Part shown: positions 1 to 8,979 of the stretch, piece by piece | How positions within the stretch are numbered: the stretch's first letter is position 1 | Layout: each line of letters begins with the position of its first letter | Assembly (NCBI GenBank): GCA_947573605.1 | Contig: CANPGM010000006.1 | Span: forward strand, 23,317-87,316 | DNA: 64,000 bases | Origin: an uncultured Roseburia sp. | GTDB lineage: Bacteria > Bacillota > Clostridia > Lachnospirales > Lachnospiraceae | Direction: 5' to 3' | The notes under the pieces: generated by a model | The model's input: only the letters and a program-made list of their open reading frames with translations | What the model was told of the DNA's origin: nothing | The model's database searches: none | Program-made: the position numbers and the translations under genes

Positions 1-918
1 AACCGCTTCAAGCGTATCGTTTAAACGCGGCATTTCCGTAAACGAATAACCACAGTCTCTAAGGCTTCCAAGCGAATCCGAATCAATAATGGCGCATAGC
101 GTTGCGCCTTCCAGAAGATCGTTTCTTACGGATTCCTCCGATATCGTTTCCATATCGATGGAAAACGATTCCAGACTCGTCTCTAAAAACGCCAGTTCCT
201 CCGTATAAAGCGCTTCGTTATACTGCACCTGAAATCCCTCTCCCGTCTTTTCCGAAAACGAAACGCCTTCGGATACAAACGGAAAATCATAGAACGGATC
301 GTTCACATCCCACTCCAGGAGATATTTTACATTTTCCGGCGGTTCGTTTTCATTTGAAAAGTCAATTACATCCTGAATCGAGGCCGGAACAGATTCAAAA
401 TATACATTATGATATGCAAACAAACACACATTATAACTGAGCGGATATCCGATCATCTTATCCCGAAAAGAAGAGGCGGAAACAGCGTTCTGCGTAAGAA
501 CACTCCGATAGTAATCCGCTTCTTTATTTTCTTTTGCCAGCCCAAGCAGATATGCCTCTTCCAACTGTTCGCCCGATAGCAGATACAAATCCGGACATTC
601 CTCTTCCTGTATGGTTCCCTGATAAATATCACCTAAATAATCAAGTGAATCCCGATAGCGAACGGCTACGGCCGTTCCGCTTTTTTCATAATACGATTTT
701 GCGGCGGAAAGAAAAAATGCTTCATAAGACTTTTCGTCGTACCAGAATATCAGATCGGCTTCCTTTGAAACCGCTTCCTCATATGATTCTTGTTCCGCCG
801 TTTCTTCCTGTTCACCGGTATGCAGCAATGTATTGAAATAATTGTTTTTTACCGCGACGGCGGCTCCTGCTGCCAGCAATAGGCAAACTGCGCCGACCGC
901 AATCAATCTTTTATTCAT
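1..918 (-). CDS. extracellular solute-binding protein, MalE-like (3' end outside window)
   Basis: The reading frame is open to the window edge, so 306 N-terminal residues are seen and the C-terminus is missing. The N-terminus has a short basic stretch and a hydrophobic segment (about residues 4-23) without a lipobox cysteine, so it is probably membrane-anchored or secreted. The rest resembles the family 1 sugar-type binding proteins of ABC importers: a segment like 'YNVCLFAYHNVYFESVPASI' fits the usual 'own-name, should-allocate' region, and a later 'GATLCAIIDSD' matches the position of the G-x-A-A-M motif. Its ATG overlaps the argD stop codon by 8 bases, so it is translationally coupled to the arginine operon. 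Ligand unknown; a role in amino acid or peptide uptake would be inference from position only. Confidence 0.72.
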   Translation of the reverse strand, partial: MNKRLIAVGAVCLLLAAGAAVAVKNNYFNTLLHTGEQEETAEQESYEEAVSKEADLIFWYDEKSYEAFFLSAAKSYYEKSGTAVAVRYRDSLDYLGDIYQGTIQEEECPDLYLLSGEQLEEAYLLGLAKENKEADYYRSVLTQNAVSASSFRDKMIGYPLSYNVCLFAYHNVYFESVPASIQDVIDFSNENEPPENVKYLLEWDVNDPFYDFPFVSEGVSFSEKTGEGFQVQYNEALYTEELAFLETSLESFSIDMETISEESVRNDLLEGATLCAIIDSDSLGSLRDCGYSFTEMPRLNDTLEAV

Positions 919-2110
919 TGTATTCATCCAAAACTCTCTCTAACTTTTCTATCATTTCATCGACATGTTTCTTTTCAATGATAAGCGGCGGTACAAACCG
1001 AAGCACGTTTGTTCCTGCGGTAATCACAAGCAGCCCCTGACAAATCGCTGCTGCAGCAATTTCCGATACCGGTTTCTCGCATACAAGGCCCTGTATCAGT
1101 CCAAGTCCGCGACGGGCAGTCAGAAACGCATACTTTTCTACAAGAGCGTCAAGTCTTTTTTCCAGATACGGTGCGACTTCCTTTACATGACCTGTAATAT
1201 TCTCCCGCTCCATGATTTCAAAAACTTTCGAAACAGCGGCTCCTGCAAACGGGTTTCCTCCGTAGGTCGTTCCATGATCTCCCGGCTGCAGCGATTTTTC
1301 CGCAACGCGTTCGGTCATAAAAAACGCTCCGACCGGAACGCCGCAGCCAAGCGCTTTCGCGCACGCCATAAGATCAGGCTTTACGCCGTAATGCTGCCAT
1401 GCAAACATTTCGCCCGTCCTTCCCATGCCGCACTGAATTTCATCCAGGATCAAAAGAATATCGTGCTCGTCACAGAGCTTTCTTATCCCGCAAAGAAATT
1501 CTTCCGATGCCGGATAAATCCCTCCCTCGCCCTGTACGGTTTCCAGCAGCACCGCGCATGTTCTTTCACTAATCAGCTCTTCTACGCTTTCAAGGCAGTT
1601 AAATTCCGCAAACGATACCCCTGGCATCAGCGGCCCGAACGGTTCTCTATAGTGTTCGTTTCCTGTTACGGACAGGGCGCCTAAACTTCTTCCGTGAAAC
1701 GAACGGTTCATCGCAATAATCTCATGCCCCGCATGGCCGTCTCTGGTATATGCGTACTTCTTTGCCGCTTTGATCGCTCCTTCAATTGCCTCCGTGCCGC
1801 TGTTCGTAAAGAAAATACGGTCCATTCCGCTTGCAGTCAGCGCTCTGTTCGCCGCTTCAATAATCGGAACATTGTAATAAAGGTTGGACGTATGCAGCAC
1901 CCGGTCTACCTGATTTTTTAACGCCTCATTATATTCTCTGTTGCAGTAGCCCAACGCCTGCACTGCGATTCCCGCTGCGAAGTCAAGGTATTCTTTTCCG
2001 TTCGTATCATACAGATAAACGCCTTTGCCATGATCAATCACAAGTCCATAACGATTATAGGTATGCACCAGGGCCGCTTCCGCCTCTTCCATATATTCGT
2101 TTTTATTCAT
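911..2110 (-). CDS. argD: acetylornithine aminotransferase
   Basis: Class III PLP aminotransferase of 399 residues that converts N-acetylglutamate semialdehyde to N2-acetylornithine in arginine synthesis. Visible are the typical N-terminal '[22 protein letters not shown]', the '[16 protein letters not shown]' PLP-phosphate region, '[13 protein letters not shown]' with the cofactor-contacting Asp, and '[15 protein letters not shown]' containing the Schiff-base lysine. A longer frame exists (to 2134), but the ATG at 2110 overlaps the argB stop as ATGAATAA, the same 8-base arrangement seen at the argD/solute-binding-protein junction, and is the better start. Fourth arg enzyme gene of the leftward operon. 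Confidence 0.96.
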   Translation of the reverse strand: MNKNEYMEEAEAALVHTYNRYGLVIDHGKGVYLYDTNGKEYLDFAAGIAVQALGYCNREYNEALKNQVDRVLHTSNLYYNVPIIEAANRALTASGMDRIFFTNSGTEAIEGAIKAAKKYAYTRDGHAGHEIIAMNRSFHGRSLGALSVTGNEHYREPFGPLMPGVSFAEFNCLESVEELISERTCAVLLETVQGEGGIYPASEEFLCGIRKLCDEHDILLILDEIQCGMGRTGEMFAWQHYGVKPDLMACAKALGCGVPVGAFFMTERVAEKSLQPGDHGTTYGGNPFAGAAVSKVFEIMERENITGHVKEVAPYLEKRLDALVEKYAFLTARRGLGLIQGLVCEKPVSEIAAAAICQGLLVITAGTNVLRFVPPLIIEKKHVDEMIEKLERVLDEYNE

Positions 2111-3002
2111 TGTAAAATTTTGTCTCCTTTTCACCTAAAATCGCCGTTCCGATTCCTTTATTCGTAAATATTTCAAGAAGCAGACAATGTGCAATCCGCC
2201 CGTCAAGAATATGAACTCTTGATACGCCGTTTTCAATTGCATCAATACAATTACTTAATTTCGGAAGCATACCGCCTCCGATAAATCCTTCTTCAATCAG
2301 CTTGCGCGCCTCCGAAACCGGCAATTCGGAAATCAGTGTCGATTTGTCGTCCGGATCTTTGTACACGCCTTCAATATCAGTAAGAAACGCCAGCTTTTCC
2401 GCGCTCACGGCCTTCGCAATCGCACAGGCCGCATCGTCGGCGTTAATGTTATAGCTGTTATATGCGTTGTCCATACCGACCGGACAAACAATCGGTAAAA
2501 AGTCCTTTTCCAGAAGATCGTATAAAATCTTGGGCCGGACTTCGGTAATCTCTCCGACAAAACCGATATCCTGCCCGCCCGAATATTTCTTTTCCACTTT
2601 TAACAGGCCCCCGTCTTTGCCGCTGATTCCCGCTGCGTTGACACCGAGTTCCTGTACCAGTTTTACGAGCGATTTATTCACTTTATTTAAAACCATTTCG
2701 GCGATTTCCATTGTCGCTTCATCGGTTTTTCGCAGTCCGTTTACAAATTCCGGTTCCATTCCGACTTTTCCTACCCAACGGCTGATCTCCTTTCCGCCGC
2801 CGTGTACAATAATCGGCTTAAACCCAACCAGCTTTAACAGCGTGACGTCCTGTATCACCTGATGTTTTAAAGTCTCGTCCGCCATTGCGCTTCCGCCGTA
2901 TTTAACTACAATTATCTTACGATTAAAACGCTGAATATAGGGAAGCGCTTCAATCAGCACTTCCGCCTTTCCTAATATTTCCCGCATATTTTTTTCGTCC
3001 AT
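2103..3002 (-). CDS. argB: acetylglutamate kinase
   Basis: Amino acid kinase family, 299 residues. It phosphorylates N-acetylglutamate, the second step of the acetylated arginine pathway and usually the step inhibited by arginine. Seen: '[11 protein letters not shown]' phosphate-binding N-terminus, '[14 protein letters not shown]', '[12 protein letters not shown]', and '[16 protein letters not shown]' near the C-terminal half. The N-terminal helix (residues 1-25, '[18 protein letters not shown]') is the kind found in arginine-sensitive hexameric enzymes, which suggests feedback inhibition (inference). GGGAGG lies 5-6 bases before the ATG. It follows argJ by 33 bases and overlaps argD. Confidence 0.96.
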   Translation of the reverse strand: MDEKNMREILGKAEVLIEALPYIQRFNRKIIVVKYGGSAMADETLKHQVIQDVTLLKLVGFKPIIVHGGGKEISRWVGKVGMEPEFVNGLRKTDEATMEIAEMVLNKVNKSLVKLVQELGVNAAGISGKDGGLLKVEKKYSGGQDIGFVGEITEVRPKILYDLLEKDFLPIVCPVGMDNAYNSYNINADDAACAIAKAVSAEKLAFLTDIEGVYKDPDDKSTLISELPVSEARKLIEEGFIGGGMLPKLSNCIDAIENGVSRVHILDGRIAHCLLLEIFTNKGIGTAILGEKETKFYNE

Positions 3003-3035
3003 AACTTCCTCCCGGTAATAGATCTTAGCTCCTGC

Positions 3036-4256
3036 TTAGGAACGGTAATCCGCGTTGATTTTAATATAATCAAAAGTCAGATCGCAGCCCCAGGCCACCG
3101 CCTGTTCTTTTCCCATTTTAAGATCTGCCGTTGCGGTAACAATCGGCTCCGACAGAATCTTAGCGGCCTCTTCTTCGCTGTAATCCGCAGCCTGTCCGTT
3201 CTCTACGATTTTCAACTTTCCGGCGGAACTTTCAAAATACAGATCCACCTTTTCCGGGTCAAACTCCGCCCCGGAATATCCCATCGCGCATAAAATTCTG
3301 CCCCAATTAGCATCATGTCCGTAAATCGCCGCTTTTGTCAGGTTTGAAGTAACTACGGCTCTGCTTAGCCGTCTGGCCTGCTCCTTAGTCTCTGCTCCTT
3401 CCACCTTTACTTCAAACAGCGCCGTCGCACCCTCGCCGTCGCCCGCCATTTCTTTTGCAAGCGTTTCGTTTACAAAATTAAGCGCGCGTTTAAACGTTTC
3501 GTAGTCTTCATTTTTTTCAGTAATTTCCACATTTTCCGCTTTACCGTTTGCCAGAAGCAGACACGTATCGTTCGTAGAAGTATCTCCGTCTACCGAAATC
3601 ATATTATAGGTGTCTTTCACATCCTCGCGCAGCGCTTCCTGCAAAAGCTCGCCGGAAATAGACACATCCGTAGTTACAAAACTGAGCATGGTGCACATAT
3701 TCGGATGAATCATGCCGGAACCTTTGCACATACCGCCCACTGTAACTGTCTGCCCGCCGATTCGTACCTCAACCGCCACTTCTTTTTCGTGCGTATCGGT
3801 CGTCATAATTGCAAGCGCCGCCTCATGGCCGCTGTCCGCGTCTTCTCCGAGCGCGGGAACCATCGCGTCAATTCCTTTTAAGATACGCTCCATCGGAAGC
3901 GGCATACCGATCACTCCGGTTGACGCGACAAGCACCCGGTCTGCTGAAATATGCAGCGCCGCCCCCGCGTGCTCCGCCGTCTGTCTGCAAAACTCCATTC
4001 CTTCCCTGCCTGTACAGGCATTCGCAATGCCTGCATTGACGACAACAGCCTGCGCAAACCCGCCTGCTACGATATCGCGGTCCCACAATACCGGAGCAGC
4101 TTTTACTATATTTGAAGTGAATGTTCCCGCCGCCTTACAGGGAACCTCACTGTAAAGCAAAGCCATATCTTTTCTGTCTTTATATTTAATTTCCGCAGCC
4201 GTGCTTGCCGCAAAAAAACCTTTCGCAGCCGTTACGCCTCCTCTTACCTGCTTCAT
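3036..4256 (-). CDS. argJ: glutamate N-acetyltransferase / ornithine acetyltransferase
   Basis: ArgJ family, 406 residues. It moves acetyl from N-acetylornithine to glutamate, making ornithine and recycling the acetyl group. The precursor is cut by itself into two chains before a threonine; the site is in 'KGSGMIHPNMCTMLSFVTTD', with Cys rather than the commoner Ala just before the nucleophilic Thr. The C-terminal 'TNLTKAAIYGHDANWGRI' block is also typical. A TTG-started extension to 4280 is possible, but the ATG at 4256 is preceded by GAGGG at good spacing and gives the usual family start 'MKQVRGGVTAAKGF'. Whether it also uses acetyl-CoA (bifunctional) cannot be told; the neighbouring small acetyltransferase may do that step. 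Confidence 0.95.
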   Translation of the reverse strand: MKQVRGGVTAAKGFFAASTAAEIKYKDRKDMALLYSEVPCKAAGTFTSNIVKAAPVLWDRDIVAGGFAQAVVVNAGIANACTGREGMEFCRQTAEHAGAALHISADRVLVASTGVIGMPLPMERILKGIDAMVPALGEDADSGHEAALAIMTTDTHEKEVAVEVRIGGQTVTVGGMCKGSGMIHPNMCTMLSFVTTDVSISGELLQEALREDVKDTYNMISVDGDTSTNDTCLLLANGKAENVEITEKNEDYETFKRALNFVNETLAKEMAGDGEGATALFEVKVEGAETKEQARRLSRAVVTSNLTKAAIYGHDANWGRILCAMGYSGAEFDPEKVDLYFESSAGKLKIVENGQAADYSEEEAAKILSEPIVTATADLKMGKEQAVAWGCDLTFDYIKINADYRS

Positions 4257-4302
4257 ATTACCCTCATTTCCGCCGCTCAAACGGCTTTTTATTCTCTTTG
4301 GT

Positions 4303-4764
4303 TCATGGAATACAGCGATTCGTATTGTTCTCGTTCAGCACGCATTCATAATAATTCACGTCTTCACGAAACGTCCAGTTTAGCCCCCTCCAGAACCGGT
4401 TTCCGATTTCATTTTTTTGGAAAGCAATCAGATTAACCTTATTGATCCCCTCTTTTTTTAAAGCCTCCAGGCAGGCATTAACCAGGCGCTGTCCGATTCC
4501 GTTTTTGCGAAAGCCTTCCTCAACGCATACATGATAAAGACACCCTCTTCTTCCGTCGTGCCCGCAAAGGATGGCGCCGATTAACCTGCCGCCGCATACG
4601 GCAGCCATACTGGTACCTGGATTTCGATCCAGAAACCGTCTGATCCCTTCTTTTGAATCGTCAAGGCTTCGAATTACAAACCCATGAATCCCCGTCCAGA
4701 GACGGTACAATTCCTCATAATCATCAATGGTTAAAACACGGATTGCCGTTTCCGTTTCTTTCAT
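4303..4764 (-). CDS. GNAT-family N-acetyltransferase within arg operon
   Basis: Single-domain GNAT protein of 153 residues. Motif A is clear: 'LYHVCVEEGFRKNGIGQRLVNACLEAL' with the R/Q-x-x-G-x-G acetyl-CoA pyrophosphate loop. It lies between argC and argJ, 38 bases after the argJ start side and 30 bases from argC, with its own ribosome site (AGAGAGG). Known short N-acetylglutamate synthases (for example the actinobacterial type) are also stand-alone GNAT domains, so it could prime the pathway with N-acetylglutamate; this is inference from position only. Other GNAT substrates remain possible. Confidence 0.85.
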   Translation of the reverse strand: MKETETAIRVLTIDDYEELYRLWTGIHGFVIRSLDDSKEGIRRFLDRNPGTSMAAVCGGRLIGAILCGHDGRRGCLYHVCVEEGFRKNGIGQRLVNACLEALKKEGINKVNLIAFQKNEIGNRFWRGLNWTFREDVNYYECVLNENNTNRCIP

Positions 4765-4794
4765 ATCTAAGCCTCTCTTTCCTGCCCGAATCTT

Positions 4795-5850
4795 TTACGG
4801 AAAAATCGGTACCAGACGAAGTCCTTCTGTCTCGTCCAGCCCGAACAGCAGGTTCATATTCTGTACGGCCTGTCCTGCCGCTCCCTTTACAAGATTGTCC
4901 AACGCACCCATCATCACCACGCGCCCGGTCCGTTCGTCAATCATAAAATTAACGTCCACATAGTTACTGCCCTCCACCCATTTCGTTTCGGGACAGACAT
5001 CTTTTTCCAAAACACGGACAAATGTTTCGTTTTTATAGTATTTATCATAAACTGCTTTCAGTTCTTCATAGCTCGGAAGGGAACCGTCCGGTTTCTTCTT
5101 AAGAGAAGCATATTCGGTAACAAGAATCCCCCGGTTCATCGGAACCAGATGCGGCGTAAAATTTAGAACAATCTCTTTTCCTGCCGCATAACCCAACTGC
5201 TCTTCTATTTCCGGCGTATGTCTGTGATTCGTTACGCCGTATGCCTTAATATTTTCGTTGACCTCGCAAAACAGATTCGCAAGCTTTGCACCGCGTCCGG
5301 CTCCCGAAGTCCCCGACTTTGCGTCGATAATCAATGTATCCGGATCGATCAGCCCTTCTTTTACAAGCGGATACGCCGTTAAAATGGAACATGTGGTATA
5401 ACAGCCCGGATTTGCAATCAGTCTCGCTCCTTTGATGTGCTCCCTGTTTACCTCGCAGAGGCCGTAAACGGCTTCCTCAATAAACTGAGGGCTTTTGTGC
5501 TCTATTTTATACCACTTCTCATAAACATTTACATTTTTGATCCGGAAGTCTGCGCTTAAATCAATGATTTTTGTCTTTCCTAACATCTCTTCCGTCAACA
5601 CGCCCGCCAAAAATCCCTGCGGCGTCGCCGTAAAAATCACGTCTGCCTCGGATATCAGCTCCTCCATATGATCACCGCGGCAGAACTCGTCCGTAATCTC
5701 AAACAGATTGCGGTAAATATCGGCATACCGCGCATCCGCATAGCTGCGGGAACCGTACCATATGATCCGAACCTCTTTATGCCCCGTTAAAAGCCTTACG
5801 AGTTCGTTGCCCGCATAACCGGTCGCTCCGATAATTCCTACATTTATCAT
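4795..5850 (-). CDS. argC: N-acetyl-gamma-glutamyl-phosphate reductase
   Basis: NADPH-dependent reductase of 351 residues, third step of arginine synthesis. The N-terminus 'MINVGIIGATGYAGNELVRLL' holds the dinucleotide-binding GxTGxxG loop. 'IANPGCYTTCSIL' carries the catalytic Cys, and 'VTNHRHTPEIEEQL' and 'NFTPHLVPMNRGIL' carry the conserved His residues. The start at 5850 gives the standard N-terminus; the nearest Shine-Dalgarno (GGAAGGA) sits 13 bases away, which is long. First gene of the leftward arg operon, read from the promoter at 5983-6011 with a leader of about 125 bases. Confidence 0.95.
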   Translation of the reverse strand: MINVGIIGATGYAGNELVRLLTGHKEVRIIWYGSRSYADARYADIYRNLFEITDEFCRGDHMEELISEADVIFTATPQGFLAGVLTEEMLGKTKIIDLSADFRIKNVNVYEKWYKIEHKSPQFIEEAVYGLCEVNREHIKGARLIANPGCYTTCSILTAYPLVKEGLIDPDTLIIDAKSGTSGAGRGAKLANLFCEVNENIKAYGVTNHRHTPEIEEQLGYAAGKEIVLNFTPHLVPMNRGILVTEYASLKKKPDGSLPSYEELKAVYDKYYKNETFVRVLEKDVCPETKWVEGSNYVDVNFMIDERTGRVVMMGALDNLVKGAAGQAVQNMNLLFGLDETEGLRLVPIFP

Positions 5851-5976
5851 AACCGTAACCAATTCCTTCCCTGTTTCTGTTTTACCCGTCAAACCGGGTG
5901 TTTCGTTCCATAGCTACTATATTATTATAAGCAGCTCCGTTCGTAAAGTCATTTCTGAAACTCTTTTTATTTCGAT

Positions 5977-5990
5977 TGAATAATTATACA
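5977..5990. promoter_or_regulatory. ARG box (ArgR/AhrC operator) on argC promoter
   Basis: TGAATAATTATACA matches the known ARG box pattern (TGNAT, four A/T, ATNCA) and is a near-perfect palindrome with one mismatched pair. It covers the argC -10 element. The family rule that ArgR-type hexamers repress biosynthetic arg promoters with arginine as co-repressor is established; binding here is inferred. Confidence 0.65.
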
Positions 5991-6011
5991 TACTCTTGTT
6001 TATTTATGCAA
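5983..6011 (-). promoter_or_regulatory. argC operon promoter
   Basis: On the minus strand TTGCAT (6006-6011) and TATAAT (5983-5988) are separated by exactly 17 bases, a strong SigA-type promoter. The -10 hexamer lies inside the ARG-box-like sequence at 5977-5990, so a bound ArgR-type repressor would block it directly. Part of the 356-base divergent region between argC and argG, which holds no gene. Confidence 0.8.
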
Positions 6012-6070
6012 CCCTGTTTCTTTTGTTTTTCTTTCTTTCATAAAGATTTATGCATAAATATAATTTTTTC

Positions 6071-6084
6071 TGTATATTTTTTCA
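6071..6084. promoter_or_regulatory. second ARG-box-like site before argG promoter
   Basis: TGTATATTTTTTCA fits the ARG box pattern with one mismatch and ends one base before the argG -35 hexamer. A half-site-like TGCATAAATATAAT lies just upstream (6051-6064). Paired or tandem ARG boxes are usual in arg control regions. Confidence 0.45.
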
Positions 6085-6085
6085 C

Positions 6086-6114
6086 TTGCAATCGAAAGCG
6101 GTCTGTTATATATT
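6086..6114 (+). promoter_or_regulatory. argG promoter
   Basis: TTGCAA (6086-6091) and TATATT (6109-6114) are spaced by 17 bases on the plus strand, about 90 bases before the argG start. The ARG-box-like site at 6071-6084 abuts the -35, so argC and argG are likely co-repressed by arginine. Confidence 0.75.
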
Positions 6115-6206
6115 GTTAAATAAGTGAATTCCGTATCATACGGAAGCTTGCATGTTTTTAAAAGGGTTGCTAAAATTTTATTTATCTTATGGAAAGGATC
6201 AAAATC

Positions 6207-7421
6207 ATGAAGGAAAAAGTTGTACTGGCTTACTCCGGCGGACTTGATACTACCGCCATCATTCCCTGGCTAAAAGAAAACTACGATTATGAGGTCATCT
6301 GCTGCTGTATTGACTGCGGCCAGGAGGAAGAGCTTAACGGATTAGAAGAACGCGCAAAGCTTTCCGGCGCTTCAAAATTGTACATTGAAGACATCGTAGA
6401 CGAATTCTGCGACGATTATATTATACCGTGCGTGCAGGCAAACGCCGTTTACGAAAATAAATATCTGCTCGGCACTTCTATGGCGCGCCCCGGCATAGCG
6501 AAAAAGCTGGTTGAAATCGCAAGAAAAGAAGGGGCTACCGCGATCTGCCACGGCGCAACCGGAAAAGGAAACGATCAGATCCGTTTTGAGCTCGGCATTA
6601 AAGCCCTTGCACCCGATCTTAAGATTATCGCGGCATGGCGCGACGATAAATGGACCATGCAGTCCCGTGAAGATGAAATCGCCTACTGTAAAGCACACGG
6701 AATTGATCTTCCGTTCTCCGCCGATTCCAGCTACAGCCGCGACCGCAATCTCTGGCATATCAGTCACGAAGGACTTGAGCTGGAGGACCCTGCCTGCGAA
6801 CCGAACTACGATCATCTTCTGGTACTTGGCGTTTCGCCCGAAAAAGCGCCGGAAGAAGGCGAATATGTAACAATGACCTTTGAAAAAGGCATTCCGACAT
6901 CCGTAAACGGAAAACAAATGAAAGTATCGGATATTATCCGCGAGTTAAACCGTCTCGGCGGTAAACATGGAATCGGTATTGTCGACATTGTAGAAAACCG
7001 CGTAGTAGGTATGAAATCACGAGGCGTCTATGAAACGCCGGGCGGAACGATTCTGATGGAAGCGCACCAGCAGCTTGAGGAACTTGTATTAGACCGCGCT
7101 ACAATGGATGTGAAAAAGGACATGGGAAACAAGCTCGCCCAGATTGTGTATGAAGGAAAATGGTTTACGCCGCTGTGCGACGCGGTTAAGGCTTTTGTGA
7201 CGTCTACGCAGGAATATGTGACCGGAGAAGTAAAATTTAAATTATATAAAGGGAATATCATTAAGGCAGGAACGGTTTCCCCATATTCTCTTTACAGTGA
7301 ATCGCTTGCCAGCTTCACAACCGGCGACCTTTACGACCATCACGACGCGGAAGGCTTTATCACGCTGTTCGGTCTCCCATTAAAAGTTCGTGCAATGAAG
7401 ATGCAGGAATCGGAAAAATAA
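6207..7421 (+). CDS. argG: argininosuccinate synthase
   Basis: 404 residues. It joins citrulline and aspartate with ATP to give argininosuccinate. The N-terminal '[18 protein letters not shown]' is the PP-loop ATP pyrophosphatase motif; '[17 protein letters not shown]' and '[14 protein letters not shown]' are signature blocks of the family. An upstream ATG (6189) would add six residues, but it overlaps the GAAAGGA ribosome site that serves the ATG at 6207, which gives the usual [12 protein letters not shown] start. It is divergent from argCJBD. argF and argH are not in the window. Confidence 0.96.
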   Translation: MKEKVVLAYSGGLDTTAIIPWLKENYDYEVICCCIDCGQEEELNGLEERAKLSGASKLYIEDIVDEFCDDYIIPCVQANAVYENKYLLGTSMARPGIAKKLVEIARKEGATAICHGATGKGNDQIRFELGIKALAPDLKIIAAWRDDKWTMQSREDEIAYCKAHGIDLPFSADSSYSRDRNLWHISHEGLELEDPACEPNYDHLLVLGVSPEKAPEEGEYVTMTFEKGIPTSVNGKQMKVSDIIRELNRLGGKHGIGIVDIVENRVVGMKSRGVYETPGGTILMEAHQQLEELVLDRATMDVKKDMGNKLAQIVYEGKWFTPLCDAVKAFVTSTQEYVTGEVKFKLYKGNIIKAGTVSPYSLYSESLASFTTGDLYDHHDAEGFITLFGLPLKVRAMKMQESEK

Positions 7422-7488
7422 AAGCATTTTCCAAATATATCATCTCGTTTTTATTTTTTTGTTACTTACTTTCGGACAGAGCCGCTCA

Positions 7489-7541
7489 GATACCGGGGTG
7501 CGTTCCGGTATCCGGCCTCTGAAAGAAAGTGCTTTTCTTTC
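7489..7541. terminator. stem-loops between argG and mocR-like gene
   Basis: GATACCGG (7489-7496) pairs with CCGGTATC (7505-7512), followed by a second stem GAAAGAAA/TTTCTTTC ending near 7541. The two genes converge here, so the structures could end transcription from both sides. The U-tract is modest on either strand. Confidence 0.5.
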
Positions 7542-7545
7542 TTTA

Positions 7546-8964
7546 TTATAATTGATATTTCAGGATATCATCCAAAATATTTAATCCTCTCTTTATTTCT
7601 TCCTCGTCCGGTTTGCCATATCCGAGCAGCAGAACCGGTTCCGGTTGTTTTTGTACGGGTTCGATATAATGCTGTGAGATTCCCACTACCCTTACTCCCG
7701 CTTCCAGCGCCTGTTTACACAATGCGGATTCGTTTATTCCGGATGCGATTCTGACCGGAAGATGGAGCCCTGCATGATCCCCTCCGATTTCCGCTACCCA
7801 TGCTTTTTTCCTTAATTCCCCTATTATAAAATCATGTTTTGATTTATATACTGCACGCATCCGGTTAAGATGTCTTCCGAAATGTCCTCCCTTCATAAAT
7901 TCCCGTAAAACTTCCTGCTGGATTCTGGGAACAGTGGTGGAATAAAAGCCGCATTTTTTCCGATACACTTCCATTAATCTTTCCGGCAGAACCATATAAC
8001 TGATACGTAATGAAGGCGCAATACTTTTCGAGAAAGTGCCCATATAAATTACGCTTCCGCTCTGGTCGATACTCTGCAATGACGGTATTGGCTTTCCCCT
8101 GTAACGGTATTCGCTGTCATGATCGTCCTCAATCAGAAAACGGCTTTCCTCCTCGGACGCCCAGTTTAACAGCTCCAGTCTCCTTTTAAACGTCATAACG
8201 GTTCCGAGCGGAAACTGATGCGACGGCATAACATAAACAATATCCGGTTTTCCGGTACGTATATTTAAAACCGCCGTCTCTTCTTTTATTACCGGCGCAG
8301 TCCATACCTCATAGCCCAGATTACAAAAAGTATGATAGGCCTGCAGATAGGTTGGATCGTCCATCAGAACCTTTTTTCCGCCTCCTAATATCTGTGCCAG
8401 TATTAGCTCTAAATATTCGTTTCCCGCGCCGATAATGAGCTCAGACGGGGTACAGTTGACGCCTCTCGCCTGGTGCAGATAATCCGCAATCACACATCGA
8501 AGTCCGTAATCGCCCTGACCGTCGCCGGGCAAAAGCAGTTCTTCTCTGTCCTCCGCCAATACGCCTCTGTAAATTTTTCTCCAGATATTATAGGGAAAGT
8601 GCGCAGTATCCACCGCGTCAGGAGAAAAATCAACAGATACTTCTTTTAATACCTCTGCTTTCTCCTGTTTTACCGCTCTGTTTTTTGTCTCTCTCTGATT
8701 TAGCTGATACAACCCCCGGATATCACATACAAAAAAGCCCCTGCAGGCTTCGGATAGAATATATCCCTCTGCCAGGAGCTGTTCGTACGCCATTTCTACG
8801 GTACTTCTGCTTACCGTAAGCTGCTTTGCAAGCAATCTCGTGGAAGGCAGCTTTTCGCCCTCCGATATTCTTCCGCTGCAGATTTCATGTTTCAGATGTC
8901 TGTATATTTTTTCATAAAGGGGCGCTTTCGCGCCCCCCTGCAAGTCAATCATGATTTCATTCAT
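7546..8964 (-). CDS. MocR/PdxR-type GntR regulator with aminotransferase domain
   Basis: 472 residues. Residues 12-75 are a GntR winged helix ('IYRHLKHEICSGRISEGEKLPSTRLLAKQLTVSRSTVEMAYEQL' region). From about 110 to the end it is a fold-type I aminotransferase domain, with 'FLIEDDHDSEYRYRG' and the PLP lysine in 'YMGTFSKSIAPSLRISYM'. MocR proteins sense PLP or amino compounds rather than catalyse; known targets include vitamin B6 and GABA genes, but no such gene is adjacent. It starts 15 bases after the DUF2225 gene with no strong ribosome site, so it may be translated by coupling. An in-frame ATG at 8952 is an alternative start. Confidence 0.88.
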   Translation of the reverse strand: MNEIMIDLQGGAKAPLYEKIYRHLKHEICSGRISEGEKLPSTRLLAKQLTVSRSTVEMAYEQLLAEGYILSEACRGFFVCDIRGLYQLNQRETKNRAVKQEKAEVLKEVSVDFSPDAVDTAHFPYNIWRKIYRGVLAEDREELLLPGDGQGDYGLRCVIADYLHQARGVNCTPSELIIGAGNEYLELILAQILGGGKKVLMDDPTYLQAYHTFCNLGYEVWTAPVIKEETAVLNIRTGKPDIVYVMPSHQFPLGTVMTFKRRLELLNWASEEESRFLIEDDHDSEYRYRGKPIPSLQSIDQSGSVIYMGTFSKSIAPSLRISYMVLPERLMEVYRKKCGFYSTTVPRIQQEVLREFMKGGHFGRHLNRMRAVYKSKHDFIIGELRKKAWVAEIGGDHAGLHLPVRIASGINESALCKQALEAGVRVVGISQHYIEPVQKQPEPVLLLGYGKPDEEEIKRGLNILDDILKYQL

Positions 8965-8979
8965 ATTTTTGCCAAACGT

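Noticed and set aside
965..1684. 239-codon open frame on the plus strand opposite argD
   Set aside because: It is the shadow of argD: no ribosome site, cysteine- and arginine-rich translation without recognisable domain, and argD is clearly real.
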